Made by a program: the position numbers and the translations under genes. Shown here piece by piece: positions 12,301-25,066 of a stretch of 64,000 bases of DNA. The first letter of the stretch is position 1, and the number at the start of each line of letters is the position of its first letter. The stretch covers positions 13,704,765 through 13,768,764 of the forward strand of contig NC_080058.1 in NCBI RefSeq assembly GCF_026212465.1, in the 5' to 3' direction. Under the pieces are notes generated by a model. The model saw only the letters and a list, made by a program, of their open reading frames with translations, made no database searches and was not told the DNA's origin. Source of the stretch: Amaranthus tricolor. Taxonomy: Eukaryota > Streptophyta > Magnoliopsida > Caryophyllales > Amaranthaceae.

Positions 12301-13248
12301 TTTTACTCATATGTATATATGTCGGATAACAAATATTTAAATAGAATAAACAAACTAACAAACCATAAATGCTAATAAAAGAACCGGAAAATAACTCATG
12401 GACTTTTTTTAGAGTTTTGCCAAATATAGAAGTATTAATTCAATAGGACTATAATTGATTGAATGCATTACAATAATATATTTTCCTAAATAAATTTAAA
12501 GTTAAATTAAGTATTTAAACATATTTTACATTAATTTTTATATCTAAATAAGAGTCTTGAAGAGATTAACTGTTTCAAAAAAAATATTTTACACGTAAGT
12601 AAGAAATTATTTTTGAAAAACATATTGATTTAAATAATCATCGTAATCATGAATATTAATAAAAAGAGATGGAAAATAGCAATTGACAACTTCATAGAGT
12701 CTTACCAAATGTATTTATTTCCTAAGGCCATAATTGATTGCGTGGAAAGTTATTTTCCCTAAAAAATTTTAAATTAAGATAAGTATTTAAAAGATGTCAT
12801 TACATCAATTCTTTATACCAAAATAACAATCTTTAAGAAATTACTTATTTGAAAAAAAAATATTTTATACGTAAGTAAGAAATTATTTTTAAAAAATATG
12901 TTCATTTATATTATTAAATGTTGTTTGAATTAGGTTAAAATTAAAACAAATAAATTAATTTGAATTGACTTAAAACAAACTCAATTCATTCATAAATAGT
13001 TAGTTTATCTTATTTTATTGAATTTTAGAAAACCATCAAAAATATCTTTTAGTAAAATTTAAGAGCTAAATTAGATTAAAAATTTTAGTAAGTTATATTG
13101 TCATCTAAAGTAATTATTTTATTAAAAAATATAGTATTTGCGTATTTTTCTTAAAAAAAGAGTATTTTAGTAAGTTATATTGTCATCTAAAGTAATTTTA
13201 GTATGTCTTTATACTAAACTCTGTGCATTGCACGGGATTCTATACTAG
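12300..13248 (+). mobile_element. Helitron-like insertion with internal duplications
   Basis: The right end shows the plant Helitron 3' signature: the palindrome GTGCATTGCAC at 13223-13233, then a few bases, then CTAG at 13245-13248 followed by T. The inserted part separates copia integrase from reverse transcriptase. It contains two diverged copies of a roughly 280-bp unit (about 12390-12645 and 12672-12920; shared ACGTAAGTAAGAAATTATTT), and a 30-bp phrase around TAGTAAGTTATATTGTCATC repeated near 13088 and 13168. The left boundary is only approximate; no helicase is encoded. Confidence 0.5.
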
Positions 13249-13259
13249 TTAAACTATAA

Positions 13260-14430
13260 CTCTTGAGGCACTTGAGGTTAAGTGCGGGTGTGAAGAACAT
13301 TAGACCAAGTAACACGTCGTGGAAATCAGCTTGGCTCAAAAAGATATTCTAACTTTGTTTGCTTCAATACCAACAATGTCTAGTTTATCCTCTCAACCAC
13401 CCCACTTAAATGCGGCCTACTTATACAATTATGATGCATAATAATCTCATCTTTGGAGCATACATTGAGAAATTCTTTTTCAACAAACTCAAGCCCATTA
13501 TCGATCCCCAATGTCTGGACGCTTATATCTATTATTCTCTCAAACATGGTCTGCACTAGTTACTTTATCCTTTCGTTTTAATGAAGTAACACCAATTTAT
13601 CTTAAGTAATCTTCAATGAAAATGAGCAAGAAGTTACGTCCACCAAAAGATATCTACCAAGATGGATGCTATATGTCCTAATGTATATAAAAAAATATCC
13701 CCTTGTGTTATGTACTTTGACCTTGAAGCTTATCCTCCTATGCTTACCAAAATCCCTATGCTAGTAAAGTGAGAGATTTCTTAGCTTCCAACCGTCAAAC
13801 ATACTTAACTTGCTCAACCCAAACATTTCATATTCACCTATGTGACAAAGCCTAAAAACCAAAAATTTGGTATCATAATCAAACATTGTACTGGAGGAGA
13901 GTTTTGTCGAGCCGGTAATCATTGAGCCTTTTATAACATACAACCTCGCAATCATGTGTCCCATTAACATTACAAGAGAGCCTCACGATCTTTATCACTC
14001 CACCTATACAACTATACCTACACCCATCCAAATCCAAAGAAATACCTAAATAAAAGTGACTCATCTTCAAATACCTAGAACAAGCCTTACATCATTCAAT
14101 TATCAAATCATCCCATCACAAAATTCAATGTAGACACTCCCAACACCATTGATTTAACATCACCCATGGTAACACTCCCATCATCCACCTATTTTTTCAT
14201 AGAAAAAAAGTCTCTATTAAGAGTCATGTAATAATATCACTCTAAATCTTGAATCTAAACAATATTTCCGTTATACCCATGAGTAGCCACAAGCTTACGC
14301 ACATCATCATTATTATGAACATGGTTAAATTTACTAGAACCGAATGTAGTATCCTACATGCAACCCTTCTTGTTAGAACACACTTCCTTTCATTTCCAAT
14401 AAACCTTCTTGATGTATTATATAACAGACT
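13260..14430 (-). pseudogene. Copia protease-integrase region, decayed
   Basis: Minus-strand translation gives the pre-integrase zinc region (phrases like LGHIGEYEMFGLSKL near 13800-13880) and then the integrase core near 13350-13650. The core has GRNFLLIFIEDY, a degraded D-NG-E motif (near DNGLEF in sense) and a passable MHHN...RPHLSG-VER motif. Upstream, near 14000-14200, are protease-like phrases. Several stops interrupt it. Confidence 0.75.
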
Positions 14431-17400
14431 CAAAACTCTTAATCTTAATCTTCCAATTAATTATTCTGAATTTTCAATTCAAATTTATGGATCCTTTGGT
14501 TATCCATTTCAAACCATCTTTAATTCCTAAACCTTTTTCGATTTTGTAATTTCTTTCAAATATTCAACTTTAAAATATTATTTTGTTTAAAATCTTTTTG
14601 TAAGGACTAAAGTATTATTTATTATTTTATATTACGAAAAGTAAAATTTTATTATTATATTCACGGTTTTGTAAAACGTTACATTTTACCTTTCTTCCTT
14701 AAACTAATATCACTACTTATTATTTTAACCTTATAACTTTGATTTAATTATTTTATACATAAAAATGAGTAGTATTTTTATTATAAACTTTAAGTATAGT
14801 TTAAGCAAAATTTTCTAAGTAAACTACATATTTTCATGATCAAATTTACTCATTATTTAAAAGTATATTCACTTGTACATACTAGAACATAAATTTAATG
14901 AATCAAAATCCTTTCCATAGTAACCCATGATGTTCATCACTTACACAAGCTATCACCATTTCCTTACACGAGCTAACCTTCTACACTCCAAACTCTTACA
15001 AATTCGCTTACACACTCCAACTCTTACATATTCACTTACACACTCTAAATCACTTACACAAGTTAACCTTCTTCTATACTTCTAACACTCTTTTTCATAC
15101 AATTTAATGAACTACAAAGTTGCCCAAACCCATTATAAATACCCCTTAGCCATGAGATCATTTACACCACCATCATCAAATCTTTCTAACATTCCTTCTT
15201 ATATTTTCACTTCATTAAAATCTTACTATCTTAAAACCTTTATTTTATTAGTTGAAGAAATTCAAGAAGATGGAGCTTAGAACACTCTTTATTTGGCTTA
15301 AATCATCATCATTTTCAGAACATTATTGGGTTATTACTTTAGGTACTTAATACATCATTATTTTTGAAGTTTGAATTTATTTATTTTGGGAGCTTAGAAG
15401 ATCATCATTATTTTAGGATTTTGGATTAATTATCTTTGGAGCATTATTATCTATCTTGGAGGGTCTTATTTCATATTATTTTCCAAATTAGTACTTAGTA
15501 CTAATCCTTGTTGTTAGTATGGTATAACTTCTTACCCTATTCTTTTTGTGGAATTTTACATTATATTTACTTTATAATATGCAAAGGATGAAATATGTTG
15601 ATATGTTATAGTAGGAAGTTAGTTTAATGAAATTATGATTAAGATTATATTAAGTATGTGTATGCTAAAAGTATTTTTAGTACGTTAATTTAATAATCTT
15701 TGAATAAGTTTAGGAAGTTGGGTGCAAAATTATATTTTAGTGATATTAAGTATTATTTATGTTATAAACTAGTGCTAGTATGTTTATGAGTTATGTGTTA
15801 CATTAGGAATGTTATTATATTAAAGATTTTTTTATGTTAGAATTTTTATTAATATGTTTATGTTAGCCTTCAAACTAGTTTATAAGGTAGTAAGTTATTT
15901 TATGAACGTATTTTTTTATTAAGTATGGTTATATTAAGAATATTTTTTAAGTGGTTATGCTAATTATTTAAATCTAGGATTTAGTATGATAAATTATATT
16001 AAGTCGTTTTTTATGTGAAAAGGCCCCAAAATACTCATAGACCATTCGACCAATATCATAAAAAAAAGGGTTTGATTTACCATTTTAAATTATTACAAGC
16101 TATTTTTGCGATGGTAATAAAATAACAATTTAAAAAGATATTTTTGAGAAATTTTTATAAGTTATTAAATATTGAAGTGTTTTTCTTGAATATATGAGAT
16201 TTCATAAATAAAAAAAAGTAACTTTTAATCACTATTTAGTACAAAATATTTTATTTGCTAACTATTTGACCAAAATTTATGTAAAATGATGTAAAAGTAT
16301 TTTTAGTACACTTGCCGCTCAAACTATCTGTAAAATATTGATTTTGTGAGATTACAAGTTTTACTTGTTTTATAATTAGAAATATTGACTTTTGTGAAAA
16401 CTATAAGTTTGACTTGTTTTAAAACTAGAAATATTGATTTTTGTGAAATTGTAAGTTTTATTTGTTTTATAGCTAGAATATTGATTTTTGCAAACCTAAT
16501 AAGTTTACTTATTTTTCTAAACTTGAAATATTATTTTTTGGTGAACTTGTAGAATTTTGGAAACTTATCCAAATGATGCAATTTTAACTTGAATTTTAAT
16601 TAGAATATTTGATTTTTTTTTTGAAGAGAATAAAGTTTTATTTATTGTAAAGTTAAAAAATGTTGATTTTGGGAACTTATTTAAAGAGAACTAAATTTTA
16701 GTAGTTACTTGTTGAATGTATTAATTTGAAGACTATTAATAGAATATTAAGTTATTAGTCTGAATTTAGCAAACTATTAAAAATAAAGTTATAAATAAAA
16801 TTTAATGTGTTAAAATTTAATAATGAATGTATAAAGACATAAAGGTTAATTTTACGTTATGATTAAGAATTTTATTAAATAAAAGAGGTTATCACCTAAG
16901 TTAATCAAAGTCAAAGTCAAAGTCAAATTGTAGTAATAAAATTGTAATGTGCTTGTGTGAATGAATATTGATTGACCTTGATAGTAAGGTAATATCGAAC
17001 CATGGACCGACATGTAAAATCCCGGGCCCCGTGTTGGCCGGCACGTAAAATGCGGTGTAAGATAGGGAGCTAGCTACCTATCCTGTAGAGCTTGAGCATA
17101 AATTGTATTAGAGGGGTGACGACTCCCACCACAGTTAGGGTTTAGGACTACGGTCCTCACCTAACCAGACCCTTATATATATCAGGTGTCATATTGATGT
17201 GCTTGTTGATCAGTGATAAACTTGATTAGTGTTGATGCTATGATGCATGGTACGGTTATGAGTATTATCCAAATGAACTTACTTAAGTGCTATGATTACG
17301 GAATCGTATAAGTGGCAGTAAAGTACTTCTATCAGGATTGATAATGGTATTTTAATGACTTAAAAGTATGGAACAGAATAAGAATATAGTAAAAGTATAC

Positions 17401-17826
17401 GGTGGTGTCAATTAATTATAAGTTCGTACTTAAATTATTATTTTGTAAATGTAGCATATTTATTTTGAGCTGGATAGGAAGTTATGCTCGGCGTTAAGCG
17501 CTGACCGATTCGATCGTCATCCGTATCATGGATGGCAACATTTTGCATGATTTAGTTTCAGGTTTCGATTCAGGCCACAGCAATTACTATTTATCGAGAG
17601 CTTAGCTGCTTTTTGTACCTTTATCGATGACTTGATGATGATGTTTTTTTTCATTTTGAGCAAACAATATTTCTTATCAGATGTAATATTTTACTTTTGT
17701 TTTAAACAGTTTTAGTTTTTATGATTTTAAGTTTTTAACAGTTCGACATTTTGAGACTTCCGCATATTTTTGTATTACATTATTATTAAATGTTAATGAT
17801 GTTTCGGGATTGCCGCTCTTGTTTCA
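14430..17826 (+). mobile_element. Solo-LTR-like noncoding insertion, about 3.4 kb
   Basis: This block splits the copia gag zinc knuckle: the first half is read at about 17830-17860 and the remainder at about 14400-14430. It has no coding capacity. A TATA box (TATAAATACCCC) lies near 15135 in plus orientation. Its last about 75 bp (GACTTCCGC ... GTTTCA) resemble the last about 65 bp of the solo LTR at 49877-52683, so both belong to one LTR family. The right end TTTCA at 17826 is clear; the left boundary and target duplication are degraded. Confidence 0.6.
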
Positions 17827-18410
17827 TGTTCCATCAAATTGCAATAATAGCAAGTCTTATCCTTGTTAAAACCCATAGATTTTGACATATCATTGGTTTT
17901 GGCATCACCACAAGAATTAATATCATTAATCATATCCCCAAAAAAATCACATTCATGTCTTGTGTTTTAAATGATAATTTATTCATCGATCAAAACTCTA
18001 CACCATAATACAAAAAGAACACATGACATGATCAACTCCTCTACATTAAGAATCAAATCAACATAATGCAAGTACATCAAAACTATTCAACAATAACTAA
18101 ATAAGCTATAATTGAATAGCCTTCCCTGGCAACATTTCTCAATACTTCATCTGAGATGCACAATTTGATTTGCACAATGAAACTTTAAATCAATATCCTT
18201 TATCTTGCAATTGCATTTTACATTGGCATCTTGAAAATCACATTCAAAGCTTTATGCACTCCTTCTTAGGTGATTAATGCCTTTAATTTTGAGAGTTTTT
18301 CAAAAAGTCATATATTTGGTATCACTCATCATTATCAATATCCAACTCCATGGATACCATTTTTAACCCAAGTACCCAATAAAGCACTCAAACATAATCA
18401 TTTAGAACCT
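17827..18410 (-). pseudogene. Copia gag fragment with partial zinc knuckle
   Basis: Minus-strand sense reads MGFNKDKTCYYCNLM at about 17840-17885, the first half of a CX2CX4HX4C retroviral-type zinc knuckle, broken by the 3.4 kb insertion to its left. The remainder to 18410 is decayed gag next to the primer-binding-like site. Confidence 0.6.
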
Positions 18411-18427
18411 ATAGCTTTGATATCAAT

Positions 18428-18838
18428 TGTTGTTTCCGAATGTCTTAAGTCAACTAGAACACATAATAGTGCCTCTAGGATCAATAATTAGATTTTCGAT
18501 TGATTTGGAAAATTTCAAGATTGAAAACGCTAATATAAGAGATGGACAATTGTAAGAATTAAATAACAGTTAATCAATTCACACACACACACACACTAAC
18601 TGACACTCAACTAATGTGGGCTACATCCTTCCTAACCTAGGTGTTCCATTGACATTAAGAACAAGCTTTCCTAAAGCTTTAATAGAGAGGCACAATGTGA
18701 TTTCAAAGAGAGTTAGAGAAGAGAAAGAAAAAGGGTCAAAGAGGAATAAATTTTGAGAGGGAGAGAGAATAATAAGTAAGTAAATAACCACCCTGATCAA
18801 GTGTAGTAGGGGTATTTACATACCTACTAATACTAACA
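18428..18838 (-). mobile_element. 5' LTR of the minus-strand copia element
   Basis: About 411 bp with ends TGTTG...CTAACA. Immediately to its left (18411-18427), TTGATATCAAAGC on the minus strand matches the usual plant copia primer-binding site with substitutions. It contains a (CA)n run near 18580-18596. Confidence 0.6.
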
Positions 18839-19049
18839 TGAACTAAAAAAAGAGTTAAGAACAAATGCTCTCGAAACAAAGCTAGTCGAGTCAACTTTCT
18901 CTTGATCAGGTAGAAAAGTCATTTTGGCTTTTGATTTTGTTTTCAGATCTTTGAAACATCTTTCAAAGTTGGCTCAGCTTTGGTCAATTTTGAAGGTAAA
19001 CTCAACTCAACTTTATCTTCTGTGACCAAAGCTTACAATAGTGGAAAAA

Positions 19050-19325
19050 ACCTCGTTTGCTGCGGTTTTTTGGCCATTTTTTGCTGCGGTAGTGATAGCA
19101 ACAAATGTCTTACTTTAAATGCTGCGGTTCAAAACCGCAGCAAAAAAGGGCATTATTTGCTGCGGCCAGAGGCAAAACCGCAGCAAATAAGAAGGGGTAT
19201 TTGCAGTGGTCAGAGGCAAAACCGCAGCAAATAAGAAGGGGTATTTGCTGCAGTCAGAGGCAAAACCGCAGCAAATAAGGAGGGCATTATTTGCTGCGGT
19301 TTTGCCTCTGACCGCAGCAAATACT
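19050..19325. repeat. CACTA subterminal repeats, left end
   Basis: About ten copies of TGCTGCGGTTTT-like motifs in both orientations, including a nested repeat with GGCAAAACCGCAGCAAATAA. These are the expected transposase-binding repeats. Confidence 0.85.
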
Positions 19326-19470
19326 TCTATTTTTTTTCTTTTTTCGTTTCATCCTTATAATAATCCAATAATAATACAATGTAATAACAGTGATTAATCC
19401 AATGATAATCAACAATAATCTTTTTGTAATAATAAACTCTCGCTCATATATATAATATAATATTATGTAC

Positions 19471-19746
<276 letters not shown>

Positions 19747-19787
19747 CATTAAAGTCCTAAAAAATAATCTATACTAATTACAATTTA

Positions 19788-22700
19788 TCAAGGACAAATA
19801 TTAGCAAGATACGCGGCAATCTTGTCTTTTAATTCGCGCATCTCTCCACTTCTTAAAGGGCGTGTTTCCCTCGGAATGTCGTTTAAAGCCTATAATTTAA
19901 TATAAAAATAAAAGATTAATATATAAACATTAGATTTTACCAATAATTATTTAAGAACGTAACAAATACTTACGGCATCTATATTTTCGACTCCAAACTC
20001 CTTCACGGATTTTATAATATCGTCCATGTACTTCAGCGAGTAGTAGCCGCATTCAACGGAAGAAGAAGGTTGTTGAAAGCACTAAGAGAAAATAGATGTT
20101 AGTGTCAAAAACGGTTAAAAACGCATAAAATCGCAACTTAACACGTAATTTCTAGCATATGACTACGATTTTCAATTCTAACCACTTCAACACAATAATA
20201 TATACTAAATAGTGTTGTGTGCCAAGTTTCGTGCAAAACCAACCAAGTTTGAGCTACTTTACGCGCGAAAGTGCCAAAAACGGTTAAAAACGCATAAAAT
20301 CGCAACTTAACACGTAATTTCTAGCATATGACTATGATTTTCAATTCTAACCACTTCAACACAATAATGTATACCAAATAGTGTTGTGTGCCAAGTTTCG
20401 TGCATAACAAACCAAGTTTGAGCTACTTTACGCGCGAAATTGACAAAAACGCTTAAAAACGCTTAAAATCGCAACTTAACACGTAATTTCTTGCATATGA
20501 CTATGATTTTCAATTCTAACCACTTCAACACAATAATATATACAAAATAGTTTTGTGTGCCAAGTTTCGTGCATAACAAACCAAGTTTGAGCTACTTTAC
20601 GCGCGAAATTGACAAAAACGGTTAAAAACGCATAAAATCGCAACTTAACACGTAATTTCTAGCATATGACTATGATTTTCAATTCTATCCACTTCAACAC
20701 AATAATATATACCAAAGAGTGTTGTGTGCCAAGTTTCGTGCAAATCTGATACAAATGTGGTTGTATGAAATGAAGATACCAAAGGAGCCCACACAAGGCT
20801 GCATACAGACCTCACGACACAGCAACAAACTAGTGACCAGACCACCTTGCACGACACGTGGAGACTAAACCTATGCATCTAGGACCTAAGCTAAAGTGGA
20901 AATGGAATCTTGGTATTTGGATCTAGCTATCAAGGTCCTAAAACCATTCTAACAATCCCCGTGGACTCCTAGAAGCTGAGCTGAAGGAGGGCTGCTCGAC
21001 AGTTTGCTAGATTAGAATTGTCTAAGTGTTTGTGGTTGTTTCGTGTTCTTTTCATGATCATTTGTAGTTTTTGTCTGTGTCATTAATCAAAGCTTCCGCA
21101 CAACATTAATCCTTGCATAACCAAGGCCTTAATCAGCCCCGGTTTCGCATCAAAACCAAGTTTGAGCTACTTTACGCGCGAAAGTGCCAAAAACGGTTAA
21201 AAACGCATAAAATTGCAACTTAATACGTAATTTCTAGCATATGACTATGATTTTCAATTCTATCCACTTCTACACAATAATATATACCAAAGAGTGTTGT
21301 GTGCCAAGTTTCGTGCAAATCTGATACAAATGTGGTTGTATGAAATGAAGATACCAAAGGAGCCCACACAAGACTGCATACAGACCTCACGACACAGCAG
21401 CAAACTAGTGACCAGACCACCTTGCACGACACGTAGAGACCAAACCTATGCATCCAGGACCTAGGCTAAAGTGGAAATGGATTCTTGGTACTTGGATCTA
21501 GCTATCAAGGTCCTAAAACCATTCTAACAATCCCCGTGGACTCCTAGAAGCTGAGCTGAAGGAGGGCTGCTCGACAGTTTGCTAGATCAGAATTGTCTAA
21601 GTGTTTGTGGTTGTTTTGTGTTCTTTTCATGATCATTTGTAGTTTTTGTCTCTGTCATTAATCAAAGCTTCCGCACAACATTAATCCTTGCATAACCAAG
21701 GCCTTAATAAGCCCCGGTTTCGCATCAAAACCAAGTTTGAGCTACTTTATGCGCAAAAGTGTTAAAAACGGTTAAAAACGCATAAAATCGAATTTGTGTA
21801 CCTTTATTGCTGTCCATTTTGGAAATGTGGCTCTGGATGTAGATCCCATTTGTCCACGCACTTTTTTCATTGTGCTGAAACGCATGGGAAAAGTAATACT
21901 ATTTATATATCTATATAACACTTAATTAAATAAAATTGGTAAAATAATTAATATTACGTACGCATTCAACAACGCTTTTAATTTTGTGTTGCGAGGCGGG
22001 CTTTGAGGTTTTTGTAATGAGTCGAAGACGTGCACAGTGTTCGTTAAAGGACATATGACCTAAAGTATCCAATGCAAACTACAAACACAAATTTAAAATC
22101 AACAAATTAGAGATTAGGTGCTTTAAAAATCAAAAGATAAGTTCAATTTCAAAAATAAAACTTACTCTTCCATATATGGAGCCAGAATGAACGTGTGTTT
22201 AGATGCAAGGGAATTAGTCAAAGCAGTCTGAATGTATGCTCTGACGTCATCTGGATCATTTACAAATTTACTACCCGAAATCGACTCAGGACAAAACCAT
22301 CCAATTTTTATTGGAGGTTTGCAAGAATTTAGCTCCTCGTAAGCCGCACTAAACTCACAAATAAGAAAATTTTGTTAGTAATTCGGTTATTAAAACAATT
22401 AAACAACAATGCCTAACTTGTAAGATAATGAACATCACCTCATGTAGACATGGAAAAGAGCTACGTTCAACATCTCTCCTTTCAAAAATTGTCCGATGTC
22501 ACTAGGACCAATAATTACAAACGGGCTCTCTAAAAAGCAGTATTGCTCCTTCAACAGGTTCAGAATGAGTGGGTCCTCCTCACTTATGCGAAATGCACAA
22601 TAATGCAGCCATTTGCAATCTTGAGAGAGATCTTTTAGCTCCTCATCAGTCAAAATTGGAGTGCTTGGCATCGACTTTGACCCAGTCGACACCTTTGCTG

Positions 22701-24862
22701 AGGAACCTACCTCTCTCCAAGATCTCTTTGGACTCTTTTGCTATTTCAATTTATACAATTAAATTAGTGTGAGCATGCAATTAAAAAAATATAAAAAAAT
22801 AAGATACAAATGACTCTTACCATGTTAGTGAATCGGACCCAAGCATATGTCCATGTGATGAAACTACCTAGAGCGTGTGAGAGTTTCTCAAGGCTCCATG
22901 CTGGCATTGGAACCGGGAGTGAGAAATCTTCAAACCCCTTTACAATAGTTTCCACGGCCACACTGATGTGGCCACTTGTAACAGGCATTGAATGCACTGT
23001 TTGGCCCTCTTTGTTTGACTGGGCCACACCATATGCAACCACAGTTAAGTCGCCATCACTAGCAACACCTAACTGAGGCAGCAAAAGAGAACAAGGAGTC
23101 GCCTCCTGAAAATTGTGTCGTTTAGTAAAATAAGAATCATAATAAAATATTAAAACGCGTTGCAGTTTAAATTAATAAGTGCTTATATATTTAGAAACTA
23201 TGTACCTGTAGCACTGGCTCTGGAGTTGGCTCTGGATTTTGAGCAATGGAGTTTATGTTCTCCGGTGTGGGGTTTTCCTCTTCAGGGGTATTAGTAATGA
23301 GCTGAGGTGCTACGGGGGTAATGGGCTCAGGTGTTGGCTCGACCGAAGCGTTAGGATCCCCATGTTGACTTTCCTGATCCTCGACAATCAGGTTTGCCAA
23401 GTCAACAATGGGTGCTCCCATCTTCTGCAACACGGCGGCCAGCTTGGCGAGAACGTCCTTCGTAATCTCCGCTCGGAGGGTTGCTACTTCATCCCGCAGC
23501 GCCATTCAGGATTGAGTAGCAACACACTCTTTGCCGAATGCCTTCTGTAACCCCACGCGGACACCTCCTTTTCTGACTACCCGCCCACAGTGGTCTTTCC
23601 CTAAGACCATATGCAATGCTTCAACATTGCCTCTTTTTCCTTCCAGCACATCTGTTCAAATAAAAAAGTGACATATATAGCAATTAGTATAAGTACATCA
23701 AAGCCAAAGAATACAAAACAAATCAAGAATATACTTAATAATTTCAAAACTGACCACAGCATCAGCAACCTTCTTCATTCCCGGATCATTAATGGTAAAT
23801 TTACCACTTGCATCTCGGGAATGAAACCCGCAATACCAATCACGCACCCGATCTCCAGCAGGAGTATACACGGATGCGGAGGTAGTCGTAGATGAGGGCG
23901 TGGATGAACTTTGATTGGGGTATAAACCCGCATCCACTCACTCTTTTCGGACCTCATCATACGTTTTCTGGCCCAAGCGATGGTAAAACTTCCTTTTGCT
24001 TGCAGAATCAGAAGCTTTACCACGCTTTTCCTAATTAATCAATAGAAATCAAATGTCATGTATTAGTTTAATGACTGAATCAAAAGAAGTAAATTCAAAT
24101 TGGTAAACTATAATATAATATGAAATACTTACAACTTCTATGGGAGTTGTTCTTTTGGCAACAAAGGCCTCCCAATCCCTCTTCGATATGTGACCCCATA
24201 TTTCGTAGGGCATCTTCGAAGGTGATTGCTCTCCACCTTCGTTTCCCGTTTTGACCTTTTTGGTCGTACGGCCACGCCTCTTCGTAATCCAACCAATTAC
24301 TAGCTTGGATTTGAAATCTCTGAATCTTTCAGCAACAGCTGAAAGAAACACATTCTTCTAGTCCTCATCGCTCTCGATGTGGAAAAGATTCTACAAAAAA
24401 AATTTATATTTATTACTGTCAATCAAATTAATTTTAAAATGAAACTAAATGAGTAAAAATAGTAAAGTTGCTTACCACAGTATCATTCCATAGAGAGTTC
24501 TTCAAACCCTCTAGAACCTCGTTCCATGCGTGCAATATGGAAAGCTTGCGGATACATAGACCCACTTGTTTTCCATATTGCCTACGCCATTTTCCGCAGG
24601 GTTGACCCAATACATTGTATTCCAAATGCATGGGTTCTGTGACTTTGAGGTTTTTCGTAGGACCTCGTCCTTTTCTTTTCTTATTGGTAGTGGGAGCATC
24701 CATTGGTGGGGCGTCTTCAGTCTCAAAATCATTGTCAATCGGTGGAGCGTCTTCAGCCATACGCTCGTATCTCACAATTTGGTCCTCTTCGCTGTCATAA
24801 CTACGATGCTCATTATCTGAGGTCTCAATCTCGGAGACAATTTCTTCTCTGAATAGATGCAT
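19788..24862 (-). pseudogene. CACTA second gene: PttA/En-Spm transposase-24-like N-terminus with Ulp1 (C48) protease C-terminus
   Basis: Exons inferred from GT-AG junctions: 24476-24862, 24133-24390, 23755-24030, 23206-23651, 22821-23105, 22439-22740, 22166-22348, 21962-22078, 21802-21874, 19974-20081 and 19788-19889. The N-terminal half has an acidic leader, LGQKTYDEVR and GNVEALHMVLG-KDHCGR, typical of the plant En/Spm PttA family. The C-terminal half is Ulp1-like: LNVALFHVYMR, ILAPYMEE, the catalytic-Asp phrase ALDTLGHM, and a catalytic-Cys phrase QQPSSSVECGYY. Premature stops lie at 24358-24360, 23938-23940 and 23506-23508. No catalytic His exon (HW phrase) is found between ALAPYMEE-type and ALDTLG phrases, and reading phase is broken there. 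Non-functional as it stands. Confidence 0.8.
20090..21790. repeat. 169-bp tandem repeats and a 575-bp duplication inside a CACTA intron
   Basis: The phrase ACGGTTAAAAACGCATAAAA recurs at 20111, 20280, 20449 (ACGCTTAAAA variant) and 20618: an exact 169-bp period. After about 20740 a 0.4 kb foreign segment starting TCTGATACAAATG is joined, and the compound (169-bp unit plus insert) is duplicated with a 575-bp period (for example 20645 and 21220). All of it lies in the intron between the exons at 19974-20081 and 21802-21874. Confidence 0.9.
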
Positions 24863-24924
24863 TGTATATCAGTAGCTGAAAGAGTATAAATAGAAATATA
24901 TTAGAACATAAGCTAAGTAATATT

Positions 24925-25050
24925 AAGAATATGACTATGATTTACAATTCTAATACGTTCAACACAATAATATATAACAAATAGTGTTATGTGCAAAGTT
25001 TCATGCAAAACAAACCAAGTGCCAAAAAAACTTTAAAAAGCTTTAAATTC
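24925..25050. repeat. Diverged copy of the 169-bp repeat between the two CACTA genes
   Basis: Shares ATGACTATGATTT, CAACACAATAATATATA and GTGCAAAGTTTC-type phrases with the intronic 169-bp array, at lower identity. Confidence 0.7.
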
Positions 25051-25066
25051 ATACCTTGTGAATCAC

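Larger units (their letters stand above)
10430..18838 (-). mobile_element. Old Ty1/copia retrotransposon, broken by two insertions
   Basis: Reading the minus strand from 18838: LTR (18428-18838), primer-binding-like site, gag zinc-knuckle region, protease/pre-integrase, integrase, reverse transcriptase, RNase H, then a purine/T-rich stretch and a truncated 3' LTR beginning TGTTAATG near 10628. All coding parts carry stops and frameshifts. A Helitron-like piece interrupts it between integrase and reverse transcriptase, and a solo-LTR-like block interrupts the zinc knuckle. The order follows copia (integrase before reverse transcriptase), not gypsy. Confidence 0.8.

Noticed and set aside
20645..21453. 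Two near-identical 77-codon frames 575 bp apart
   Set aside because: They are near-identical because the DNA segment is duplicated; no protein character, and they lie in an intron.
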